Origin: Prosthecobacter sp. SYSU 5D2 | GTDB lineage: Bacteria > Verrucomicrobiota > Verrucomicrobiia > Verrucomicrobiales > Verrucomicrobiaceae | NCBI RefSeq assembly: GCF_039655865.1 | Contig: NZ_JBBYXL010000011.1 | Span: 124,001-188,000, forward strand | Direction: 5' to 3' | Length of the DNA stretch: 64,000 nucleotides | In this document: in pieces, positions 18,711 to 27,227 of the stretch | Numbering within the stretch: position 1 is the first letter of the stretch | Layout: each line of letters starts with the position of its first letter | Translations under genes and position numbers: made by a program | Notes under the pieces: model-generated | The model's input: the letters and a program-made list of their open reading frames with translations, nothing else | Told to the model about the DNA's origin: nothing | The model's database searches: none

Positions 18711-20045
18711 TCAGGCGATCCACTCGTTCATGACGCGACCACCATTGACGATGTCCACAGGGCGTCCACCATCGGACATGATGCGTTTTTCACCATTGAT
18801 ACCGAGGAGGCGGTACATGGTCTTGGCCAGATCTTCCGGGCCGACGGCATCGCGATCAGGCTCGCCACCGAGGGCATCGGAGGCACCGTGAATGTAGCCT
18901 TCCTTGACGCCGCCACCAGCCATGGCGACCGAGAAGACGCGCGGCCAGTGGTCACGGCCATTGGTGCCGTTGACCTTCGGTGTGCGGCCAAATTCTGAGC
19001 TGACCATGACCAGAGTCTTCTTGAGCATGCCGCGGTCGGCGAGGTCGGTGATGAGACGGGCGAAGGCTTTGTCAAAGTCCGGGGCCTGACGGTCAAAGGA
19101 GCCTTTGATATTGCTGTGGTGATCCCAGCTACCGTAGTTGACGGAGACCATGCGGACGCCGGCTTCCACCAGGCGGCGGGCGAGCAGGAAGCGCTGGCCA
19201 GCGCTGTTGCGACCGTATTCATCGCGCAGCTTGTCGGTTTCCTTGTTCAGGTCAAACGCTTCACGTGCCTGGCTGCTGCTGATGAGGCCATAGGCGGCCT
19301 GATAGAAGCTGTCCATGGCGGTGATGGCGTCGGACTTTTCAGCAGTGCGGAAGTGCTCATCCACAGTGCCCAGGAGGGAACGGCGGCGCTCGAAGCGCTT
19401 GTCATCCACATCCTTGGGCGTCAGGAGGTCACGCACGGTGAAGTTCTTGTCCGCCGGATCGCTGCCGAGGGCAAAGGGGCCGTAGGCGCTGCTCATGTAA
19501 CCGGTGCCCTGGTCTGGAGCGACCATGTTTGGCACCGCGACGTATGGAGGCAGGTTGTTGCGGGAACCCATCTCATGGGAGATGATGGAGCCGAAGCTGG
19601 GGAACTTGATGGCAGGGCTTGGACGGTAGCCGGTGAACATGTTGTGCGTGCCACGTTCATGGGCGGCCTCACCATGGGTCATGCTGCGGATGACCGTCAG
19701 CTTGTCCATGATCTTGGCGATGTTCTGGAATTTCTCACCCACGTATTCTCCAGGGATGGAGGTCTTGATGGGGGTGTAGGGGCCGCGATAGTCCGGGGAG
19801 GCGAAGGGCTTCGGATCCCAGGACTCGTGCTGGGCCATGCCGCCAGGAAGGTAGATGTGAATGATGGAATCCGCGATGGGGCTGAAGGACTCCACATCGG
19901 CAATTTTCTGCGCGGCCTGCAGACGCAGCATCTGCGGCAGGGTGAGGCCGAGGCCGCCGAGCATCCCGACGTAAAGGAAGTCGCGGCGACTGGCTCCGGA
20001 TCGGAGGTCAAGGTGATTGCCTTGGCAATTGGGGTGCATTTTCAT
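18711..20045 (-). CDS. Tat-exported DUF1501 protein (sulfatase-fold relative)
   Basis: A 444-residue DUF1501 protein. A twin-arginine signal is visible near residues 20-45 (SRRDFLYVGMLGGLGL). Typical DUF1501 motifs follow: IHIYLPGGMAQHESWDPKP, the SMTHGEAAHERGTHNM segment, and near the C-terminus SSEFGRTPKVNG and GRDHWP. The family is distantly related to alkaline-phosphatase/sulfatase folds, and its members nearly always occur with DUF1549/DUF1553 cytochromes, one of which is at 9.2-12.1 kb. Twin-arginine export suggests folding or cofactor loading in the cytoplasm. The precise reaction is unknown. A second Met two codons in is an alternative start. Confidence 0.9.
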   Translation of the reverse strand: MKMHPNCQGNHLDLRSGASRRDFLYVGMLGGLGLTLPQMLRLQAAQKIADVESFSPIADSIIHIYLPGGMAQHESWDPKPFASPDYRGPYTPIKTSIPGEYVGEKFQNIAKIMDKLTVIRSMTHGEAAHERGTHNMFTGYRPSPAIKFPSFGSIISHEMGSRNNLPPYVAVPNMVAPDQGTGYMSSAYGPFALGSDPADKNFTVRDLLTPKDVDDKRFERRRSLLGTVDEHFRTAEKSDAITAMDSFYQAAYGLISSSQAREAFDLNKETDKLRDEYGRNSAGQRFLLARRLVEAGVRMVSVNYGSWDHHSNIKGSFDRQAPDFDKAFARLITDLADRGMLKKTLVMVSSEFGRTPKVNGTNGRDHWPRVFSVAMAGGGVKEGYIHGASDALGGEPDRDAVGPEDLAKTMYRLLGINGEKRIMSDGGRPVDIVNGGRVMNEWIA

Positions 20046-20140
20046 AGCGCGGGAGGAGGGGTTATTTGATCTGAATCAGTAGGAATTACGGGTGGCCCCC
20101 ATCCTTCTTGCAGAATCGGAAAAAGTTTTTTTTGGCCCGA

Positions 20141-20674
20141 TTATTCGCTGCCCTGCTCTTTCATCCCTGAGAGTTCCATCTGACGCCGCTTGACTATCTG
20201 CTCAAAATCCATCTGCGAAGAAAACTTGGGAGGCAGTTTCTGGCGTTCAGCAGGTGGCTCCGGGGTGGCAGGTGTTTCGTAGGCAACCACGTTGTTATCC
20301 ATTTCCACCGCCACGATGGGGCCGGTCTTCCAGGTAGTGACCAGGCTCCAAAGGGTGACGGCCAATATCAGAACACCTACGGATACGAGGCCCATAAACA
20401 GGCGGCGGCTGGCGCGGGCGAGGTCAGGATCTGACTTCATGCGATGATAAGGCTGGCCGGGAAAGTGGCGCTGCCCGCTCAGACCGGGTGCCTCCTCCGC
20501 CCCAGGTGCGGAACCCACCAAAAGGGCTTTCCGTTTCGCCCCGCCTTCTTTTTCTGCAACCTGCAGCATCAGAGGCACGCTGCATGAAGGACAGGTCCGC
20601 GACCGGGCCACATCGGTGACCTGAACGCGAACCGGAGTCTCACAATGAGGGCAGACGATGGAAACAAGAGGCAT
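20141..20674 (-). CDS. Zinc-ribbon membrane protein
   Basis: About 177 residues from the ATG at 20674; an in-frame start ten codons upstream is possible. The N-terminus has CPHC and CPSC pairs about 18 residues apart, the four-cysteine zinc-ribbon pattern seen in MJ0042/zf-type domains. A single membrane segment lies near 90-112 (LFMGLVSVGVLILAVTLWSL). The remaining tail is charged and proline-rich. It is probably anchored in the inner membrane with the ribbon in the cytoplasm. No enzymatic motif is seen. It lies just downstream of the TonB-receptor gene, about 70 bases beyond its stop, and could be read from the same transcript. Confidence 0.65.
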   Translation of the reverse strand: MPLVSIVCPHCETPVRVQVTDVARSRTCPSCSVPLMLQVAEKEGGAKRKALLVGSAPGAEEAPGLSGQRHFPGQPYHRMKSDPDLARASRRLFMGLVSVGVLILAVTLWSLVTTWKTGPIVAVEMDNNVVAYETPATPEPPAERQKLPPKFSSQMDFEQIVKRRQMELSGMKEQGSE

Positions 20675-20746
20675 GACTTGCAGGGGGGGATAAGCACTTA
20701 TCATGCCTTATGCGTCCTCCAAGTTCAAGCTAGGAAATTCTTTAGA

Positions 20747-23700
20747 TCACCACTTCCCGGTGATGCCGATGGAGTAACCGGTGCCAACGGTGGTGACGGA
20801 AAAAGGCAGGCCCCCGTCGAAATAACGTTCGCGCGGCTGGTTGAGAAGGTTGGAGATGCGGAAGTTAAAACTCCAGGCATCGGTGATTCTTTTGGAGAAG
20901 GCCAGATCTAAAGAAGTAAACGGCCGCTGATAGATGTCCGGTGTGAGGTTGCTCTCAAAACGGCCGCCGACGGTGTAAAGCAGCGGTCCGGTGACGTTCA
21001 GCAAAACGGCGCTGGTAAGCCCCCAGTCTTTAATGTCGTAGCTGAGGTTGGCGTTGAAGGTGTATTCAGGCTGGCCTTGCAACGGACGGTCCAGAGACAG
21101 GCCGGCCTGGCGGCGGATGTCCTCACTCTCGGTGCTCAGGTCCACCTTGGAATAAACGAAGCCATAATTGAGTCCCAGGCTGAAACCTTCCAGCGCAGGA
21201 ATGAGGCTGCCGAGTTCTTTGTATGCCTCCACTTCAAAGCCGAACAGCACGGCGCTTTCTTCATTTCGGGCGGTGTTGAAAACACCCAGGTTCACAAATT
21301 CAATCGGCTTGTCGATCTGTTTGGCAAAGAACGAGAGGGCAAAGGCATCGCCAGGGTTGGGATTCCACTCCCAGCGAAGGTCGTAGTTCATGATGGAGGA
21401 CATTTCCAGGCCGGGGTTGCCGACAAAGAAGTTGCCGGTTTCCGGATCTCGTGAAAAGACCAGAGCGATTTCTTTAAAGGTGGGCCTGGCGACGGTCCGG
21501 CTGATGGAGCTGCGCAGCGCCATGTTATCGGCGATTTTCCAGCGGTTGGAAAGGGAGGGCAGGAGATCGGTGCGGTTGAGCTCGAAGTCGAGGCTGTCAA
21601 ACTGGCTGAGGAAATCCCCGGTGGCACTGCTGCCGCCGGCGCTCTGCACATCCACCTGGATTTCCATGCGGGTCACCTCCACACGTGCGCCGACTGTGGT
21701 CTCAAAGTCGTCCATCATGGAGAACGTGAGCGAGCCATAAAAAGCGGGAATGGTCTGGTAGGCCTGATACGACTCGCGCGGGGGGATGTTAAAGGCACGC
21801 GCCAGAAAGAAGTTGTCGCGCACTGTATTGGTGCCGGGGACGAACGGATTAGGCACAGTCGTGCGGTCAATCTGGTCCAGGTCGCCGATGAGATCTCCCA
21901 GGCTGAGGTTGAGGTTGTTATCCGCCGTCGGCGGGCGCACGAGGTAGCCCTGGTCAGGCGTCAGACCCAGGTAATTGCGGATTAGGATATCTGAGGGAAG
22001 ACCGACGTACTCGAAGTTATCGGTCACGTAGTCACGCTTGCTGTGATCGAAGCTGCCACCGAATTTGAACTTGGTGCCGGTGCCCCCGTTCTTGGCACCT
22101 TCATCCAGAGGAATCTCGGCATTGAAGGCGATGTTAAAATTGGTGTCATCCAGCCGGCGCCAGGTGCGCTCGAGATCTGGCGGGGCAGGGTCCCCGGTGC
22201 CGACGATGCTGTTGAGATCATAGGAGTAGGCGTAGTTGGCCTTGCGCAGGTCCGGCTGGTCCTGGGAGGACATGCTGTATGCAGCCTGCCAGTCAATCTT
22301 GATGTCGCTCATGCCTTCCAGCGTATGCTCTCCGGCGAGCTGCAAGGTCTGCAACCGGCGTTCGGTGTAAAACTGGAACTCTTTGAAGATGATGATCTCC
22401 TCCTGGTCCAGAGGCACACCGTTGCCAAGAGTTCCAAGGGCGGCAGTCTCACCATAGCTAAAGATGGCATCATCCTGGGCCGAAAGGTTGGCGAAGTAAG
22501 TAAGCGTGACGCTGTTGCCGGGGGAGAACTCCAGCGAGCCGCTAAGCAGGGCACCGGCGAGCAGGCTTTCCTGGCCCTTTTCGAAAACGAACTGCTCAGT
22601 CGGGGCGGGTGTTCCTGCACCAACGTTGGCGAAACCACGAATCCCCGTCTCGGTAATGTACTTCTTCCCATAGGTGACGCCACCAATGAGGCCGAGCGTT
22701 CCGCCCATGAAGTCGTCAATGCGCGTGCCGCCGATGGCGCTGAAACTGAAATCCATGGGGGCATCTTTATAGCTGGTGCCCATGCCCCGCCCGCTCAGGG
22801 CGCGTGCGGCGGCCAGGCGGTTGGCGGAAAACTGGGCGTTGGCGATGTCAGTCGGCGTCTGCGCAGGCGCACCGGGGCTGCCGTCCGGCTCCAGATAAGT
22901 ACGGGTACCGTTACCCGAGGGAAGGGCATTGATGTCCTGCATGATGCTGGGCAGGGCCCGGGTGTCCGCACTGCCCAGGAACCCTGTGCCCCCACCGCGA
23001 TAGCTCAGAAAGCGCCCGGTACCGGTGGATTCGGTATTGTAGCCGGTGGACATGGAGATGGTGAAAAAGGGCTCCGCAGGGATGCGCTTGGTGATGATGT
23101 TCAGATAGCCTCCCGTCACCTCCCCAGGCATGGAGGCGACAGCGGTCTTGGAGCTGACCACCGTTTCCAAAAGGCCCGTTGGGAAGATGTCAATGTTCAC
23201 CGCGCGCTTGTCCGGGTCGGAACTGGGCAGGCGTGCGCCATTGAGAACCACGACGTTATACCGGTCGCTCAGACCGCGGACGACAACGTAGCGGCTGTCC
23301 ACCACGGCCGTGCTGGAGAGGCGCTTGAGCGCGCTGCCAATATCTCCAGAAGCACCGCCGCTCTTCAGGAGCGTTGGAGAGATGGCGCTGGCAAAGCTTT
23401 GAAGGGATGCACCAATGCTGAGAGGCATGACCGTACTGTCCTCGGAGATGAGTTCCTGGACGGTGAATTCATCCAGCTCCACCACCTCCGCCGTCATGTC
23501 CACATCCACCTCACGGACGCTGCCGGCCGTGACCACGACGCCGCTCTGGCTGGTGCGGATGTAGCCTTCACCACTGACCGCCAGGCGATACACGCCCGGA
23601 GGGATGTCATTGATGAAGAAACGGCCTTCTTTGTCTGTGCGGACGGTCTGCCCGCCAGGCTCCAGCATAACGGTGACATCCGGTACACCGACATAAAAGT

Positions 23701-23848
23701 CAGCATCTTTGATGGCACCGCGCAGACCGCCGCGCAGGCCCTCCTGGGCCAGGATCAGCCCTGCACTGCACAGCAGCAGCAGGCAGATGAAAAACCAGGC
23801 ATGAATGATAAGTGAACGACGAACCAGTTCGGGAGTTGATTTGCGCAT
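20747..23848 (-). CDS. TonB-dependent outer-membrane receptor
   Basis: A 1033-residue receptor. After a signal peptide (about 1-35) comes a carboxypeptidase-regulatory-like beta-sandwich at about 38-112 (PDVTVMLEPGG, GRFFINDIPPGVYRL). A plug domain follows at about 125-260, with RYVVVRGLSDRYNVVVLNGA and a GGYLNIITK motif. A large beta-barrel ends in the aromatic residue W1033 (GYSIGITGKW). It should import a large or scarce substrate, such as a siderophore or glycan, across the outer membrane using TonB energy; no TonB, ExbB or ExbD is in the window. The genes transcribed ahead of it encode exported helical-repeat, beta-helix and Ig-domain proteins, suggesting that it works with a surface assembly. 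The substrate is not predictable. Confidence 0.9.
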   Translation of the reverse strand: MRKSTPELVRRSLIIHAWFFICLLLLCSAGLILAQEGLRGGLRGAIKDADFYVGVPDVTVMLEPGGQTVRTDKEGRFFINDIPPGVYRLAVSGEGYIRTSQSGVVVTAGSVREVDVDMTAEVVELDEFTVQELISEDSTVMPLSIGASLQSFASAISPTLLKSGGASGDIGSALKRLSSTAVVDSRYVVVRGLSDRYNVVVLNGARLPSSDPDKRAVNIDIFPTGLLETVVSSKTAVASMPGEVTGGYLNIITKRIPAEPFFTISMSTGYNTESTGTGRFLSYRGGGTGFLGSADTRALPSIMQDINALPSGNGTRTYLEPDGSPGAPAQTPTDIANAQFSANRLAAARALSGRGMGTSYKDAPMDFSFSAIGGTRIDDFMGGTLGLIGGVTYGKKYITETGIRGFANVGAGTPAPTEQFVFEKGQESLLAGALLSGSLEFSPGNSVTLTYFANLSAQDDAIFSYGETAALGTLGNGVPLDQEEIIIFKEFQFYTERRLQTLQLAGEHTLEGMSDIKIDWQAAYSMSSQDQPDLRKANYAYSYDLNSIVGTGDPAPPDLERTWRRLDDTNFNIAFNAEIPLDEGAKNGGTGTKFKFGGSFDHSKRDYVTDNFEYVGLPSDILIRNYLGLTPDQGYLVRPPTADNNLNLSLGDLIGDLDQIDRTTVPNPFVPGTNTVRDNFFLARAFNIPPRESYQAYQTIPAFYGSLTFSMMDDFETTVGARVEVTRMEIQVDVQSAGGSSATGDFLSQFDSLDFELNRTDLLPSLSNRWKIADNMALRSSISRTVARPTFKEIALVFSRDPETGNFFVGNPGLEMSSIMNYDLRWEWNPNPGDAFALSFFAKQIDKPIEFVNLGVFNTARNEESAVLFGFEVEAYKELGSLIPALEGFSLGLNYGFVYSKVDLSTESEDIRRQAGLSLDRPLQGQPEYTFNANLSYDIKDWGLTSAVLLNVTGPLLYTVGGRFESNLTPDIYQRPFTSLDLAFSKRITDAWSFNFRISNLLNQPRERYFDGGLPFSVTTVGTGYSIGITGKW

Positions 23849-23875
23849 CTGGGGGGGCTTGAATTTGGCCTCTCT

Positions 23876-25156
23876 TTACTGTCCTGGCAGGCTTCCTTGA
23901 GCCCATTTTCCGGCAAGCTTAAGCACCTCTTCGGAAAGTTCTCGCCCGGTGCTGGCGTGGCTCAGGCAAATATGCACGGCACCTACCATGCCTGTCCTGG
24001 GATTGACGTTGGAGACAGCTTCCTTCATGGCTTCCAACTGCAGCTCTTTAGCATGCTTTTCATTCCCTGCCAGCTCCCAGGAGGCGGCCAGCCAGGAGTA
24101 GGCAAAGGGGCGGTACATCTGCTCCAGTCCACGGGCCTTTTTTTCTGCCTCTTCCAGCACGGGCAGCATCATTTCCGCACGACCGCGCAGGTGCCAGAGC
24201 TTGACAAGCTTGTAGTTAAGCCGCGCCATCTCCTCATGCGGGGCCCCAAAGGCCTTTTCGGCCAGTTCAAAGAGTTTCTGAGACAGCTCCTCGCCACCGG
24301 CTTTCCAAAAATCGGCCGCTGCTTCGAGCAGCACCTCCGCACGCACCACGTTGGAAAGCGCCAGTACTTCCAGAGCGGCATTCACAAGCCCTTGGGCCTT
24401 GGCATGGCTGGCCGGATCTTCGGATTTCTGATGCTCCAAAGCCAGGTCAAACAGGTTGCGGGCGGTATCCAGGAGGCCGGGCATGGGTTTGGTGGCTCCA
24501 AACCGGTCCCGCTCGGCCTTCAGCGCCGCCAGGTCGAAGACGCTCGTCTTGCCGGCATTCAAGCCCAGAATGCCGATGGTGGCCATGCGTCTGGTTTCCT
24601 CATCTTTGATGCCTTTGAACCAGATCCCCAGGGTCTGTTCATCCAGCTCCAGCATGGTGCCGGTAATGACCAGGCGGGAGAGAATAAGGTCGGCCTGCCA
24701 GGATTTCGTCAGGCGCACAAGGCCGGCTGCCGTCTGCACCATCTCATCGGCGTGGGTGCGGTCGCTCCGCACTTCCTTTTCAGCGATCTCCAGCAGCAGC
24801 AGCGCCGCACGGTAATCAGTCATCTGGGCCGCCAGTTCACGGGCGGTGGCGTTTCTCCCCTGCCGCAGGGCCTGGAGACCGCACTCGTATCTCATGCGGT
24901 TTTTGACATCGTCATCTCCGGTGATGCGACCGGAAAAGTCAATGGCAATGGCCAAGGGGTCCTTGGCGGAAAAATGGGCGACGGATGGCACCGGGGGTGC
25001 AAGTCGCGTGTGCTTGAGAACTTCAGGAGGCAGTCCAGACAGCGCCTTTGCCACCTCAGCATCCTGGGCATGGACTGCGTGGATGGACAGCGGGGTGAAG
25101 AAACAGGCCCCGGCGGCCAGGAGACAAATAAAGGCGGAACTCAAGCGTGAAGTCAT
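23876..25156 (-). CDS. Exported helical-repeat (TPR-like) protein
   Basis: About 426 residues from the ATG at 25156, the start that puts a signal peptide at the N-terminus; a longer start at 25198 would bury it. The rest is almost entirely amphipathic helices with TPR-like spacing (for example AQGLVNAALEVLALSN, then LLEAAADFWKAGG). It is probably a periplasmic scaffold or interaction protein. It sits directly upstream of the TonB receptor gene (27 bases) and downstream of the beta-helix gene, so an operon role in assembling that surface system is inferred. No catalytic residues were recognised. Confidence 0.7.
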   Translation of the reverse strand: MTSRLSSAFICLLAAGACFFTPLSIHAVHAQDAEVAKALSGLPPEVLKHTRLAPPVPSVAHFSAKDPLAIAIDFSGRITGDDDVKNRMRYECGLQALRQGRNATARELAAQMTDYRAALLLLEIAEKEVRSDRTHADEMVQTAAGLVRLTKSWQADLILSRLVITGTMLELDEQTLGIWFKGIKDEETRRMATIGILGLNAGKTSVFDLAALKAERDRFGATKPMPGLLDTARNLFDLALEHQKSEDPASHAKAQGLVNAALEVLALSNVVRAEVLLEAAADFWKAGGEELSQKLFELAEKAFGAPHEEMARLNYKLVKLWHLRGRAEMMLPVLEEAEKKARGLEQMYRPFAYSWLAASWELAGNEKHAKELQLEAMKEAVSNVNPRTGMVGAVHICLSHASTGRELSEEVLKLAGKWAQGSLPGQ

Positions 25157-25235
25157 TCGTGTAGAGAAAGTAAAAGGTGGGGGGCGATGTTTTGGCATCG
25201 TCCCCCACCCGGGTTAGCTGATTTTTTTCAGACTG

Positions 25236-27182
25236 TTACAGGCCATAAGCGCGATACAGAACACGCTCATCAATCTCGGTTGTCACATCGGTGAAGGAGA
25301 CCGTGGTGGCATCGCTCACGGGCGTTTCGGTCACGACCGTCCAGTTGATGCCGTCGGTGGATTTTTCGATCACGTATTTGATGTCAGCTCCTGCGGATGG
25401 GAAGGAGATGCTTGGGTTGCCTTCATCTTCACCCAGGGTCACCACAGGACGGGCCAGGTTGTCTTCCACAAGGACTTCCATGGCGTGCAGGGAGGTCCAG
25501 CCGAACATCTGGTTGTTGTCACGCATGGAACCGGCGAAGCCAGCGTTCACCATGCCGGCAGGCAGATCCACAGCGTAGGCACTGGTGCGAGCAGGTGCAG
25601 CCGGAGCCAGGCGTGGGTCCAGACCGTTCTTGGTGTAGATCGGGCTCGGCACCGGAACGGTGGCCGTGGCTGAGAAGCTCCATGGGGACGCAATCTGGGA
25701 GACATTCGTCGGTGTCAGAGGTGTGATCTGATCAACGATGTCATAGTCAACCATGGCAACGGTGGAGACCAGGTTGCCTGGTGTGGCGTCCTGCTTCACA
25801 ATGACACCACCGGTGGTGACCGAGTTGTAGGTGAACACATTGCTCCAGGTCAGCAGGGTGGTGAAAATACCGCCAGCGGATTCACTGCCACGGCTGATGC
25901 TGCTGGCATTTTCAATGATGCCGTTATGCACCCCGACCAGGGCTTCCAAGACGATGGACAAGCCTTCTTTCTTAGCGTTGCCAGCCAGGAAGGTGAAGTT
26001 AAACACCTTCAGGTTGGTCCGAGGCAGGCGGTCACCGTTGTTGGGCTCGCCACCGTCCCATTCCAGCAGCTTGTCATAACGATAGTCTGAGGCTGTTTCA
26101 ACCTGGCCAATGGGCTGGTTCACAGCAAAACCGGCGCGCAAGGAGGCGTCAGGTGTGGTGTTGATGGTGCCCTGGATGGCGGTCCAGAACTGGTGGTTGC
26201 CGCGGAAGCCTTCGTCTCCGTCAAAGGAGTCATCCTGGTTGGCGCTGGAGAAGAGGAAGCGGGTATTGGCCGTGCCACCGAACCATTCGAATCCGTCGTC
26301 CTTGTTCTGATACACTTCCACATGCTCAACCACCGTGCCTGAACCCAGGCCGCACATCGTCACACCGTTGATTTCGTTACCGACGGCAGCCGCGCCGAGG
26401 ACGAAACCGCCGTAACGGTTCACGACGTAACGAAGCACACCGCTGCTGTCATTGTCATCCGTGCCACCATAAAGGGCCAGGTTGGCATTGAGCACCTGGC
26501 TGCCGGAACCGCTGGCCAGACCTTCTGGGAAGTCGGTGCCGACGCCTTGGTTTTGAAACTGGCCGGCACTTTCAGCCAGACTGGCTGCATGCAGGTCCCA
26601 GATGCCATCGGCATTGGCGTCCAGGTTGCCAGTGTTGGCAGAGACGTGGCCGCGACCACACATGATGATGCCGCCCCAGTCACCTGATTTGGAGAAGCCG
26701 TTATCGCCTTCCGGACCACCAGGGGTGTAGTTGTTCAGATTCAGTTCCGGAGCACGGCCTTCGCCTTTGACCTGGATGTTGACGCCGAGAACGTTGGTAA
26801 ACGAATCCGGGACCGTGTTCAGGCCGCCAGGAACGTTGGGATCATCAATCGTGGTGAAGATGATCGGAGCGTCCACCGTGCCGTTGGCGATAAGTTTGCC
26901 GCCACGGGAGACCACCAGGGTTCCGGGTTCCTCAGCGAAACCTGTTAGGCTGGAAGGCAGGCCGCGGACGATGGTGCCCGGCTCAATGGTAAGCGTAGCA
27001 CCATTGGTGACGAACATGACGCGACCGAGGATGTAAACGTTGTCACGGGTCCAGCGGGTATCCGTCTGGATCCGGTTATCGGTGGCGGTGCCAACCGTGA
27101 TGAAGTCTGCCTGGGCCTGGCCGCCATAGAGCGCCAGGGCGGCGGCTGCCGCGCAGATGGATTTTTGAAGAGAAGTTTTCAT
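25236..27182 (-). CDS. Exported right-handed beta-helix protein
   Basis: About 648 residues from the ATG at 27182, which starts a clear signal peptide ending near QAQA. The body has the low-complexity, Gly/Asn/Val-rich character of a parallel beta-helix (for example NGATLTIEPGTIVRG, GGKLIANGTVDAPIIF, and repeated Asp/Asn-Gly turns). The C-terminus holds a fibronectin/Ig-like module with YVIEKSTDGINWTVV. Such proteins are found beside TonB receptors in several Verrucomicrobia and Bacteroidetes. A surface-exposed adhesin or polysaccharide-binding role is inferred; no lyase residues are obvious. It lies between the Ig-domain gene and the helical-repeat gene on one apparent transcript. Confidence 0.72.
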   Translation of the reverse strand: MKTSLQKSICAAAAALALYGGQAQADFITVGTATDNRIQTDTRWTRDNVYILGRVMFVTNGATLTIEPGTIVRGLPSSLTGFAEEPGTLVVSRGGKLIANGTVDAPIIFTTIDDPNVPGGLNTVPDSFTNVLGVNIQVKGEGRAPELNLNNYTPGGPEGDNGFSKSGDWGGIIMCGRGHVSANTGNLDANADGIWDLHAASLAESAGQFQNQGVGTDFPEGLASGSGSQVLNANLALYGGTDDNDSSGVLRYVVNRYGGFVLGAAAVGNEINGVTMCGLGSGTVVEHVEVYQNKDDGFEWFGGTANTRFLFSSANQDDSFDGDEGFRGNHQFWTAIQGTINTTPDASLRAGFAVNQPIGQVETASDYRYDKLLEWDGGEPNNGDRLPRTNLKVFNFTFLAGNAKKEGLSIVLEALVGVHNGIIENASSISRGSESAGGIFTTLLTWSNVFTYNSVTTGGVIVKQDATPGNLVSTVAMVDYDIVDQITPLTPTNVSQIASPWSFSATATVPVPSPIYTKNGLDPRLAPAAPARTSAYAVDLPAGMVNAGFAGSMRDNNQMFGWTSLHAMEVLVEDNLARPVVTLGEDEGNPSISFPSAGADIKYVIEKSTDGINWTVVTETPVSDATTVSFTDVTTEIDERVLYRAYGL

Positions 27183-27227
27183 TGTGTTATTCAAAGGTGA
27201 ATTCACCGGAGGGAAGTTAAGGGTTGC

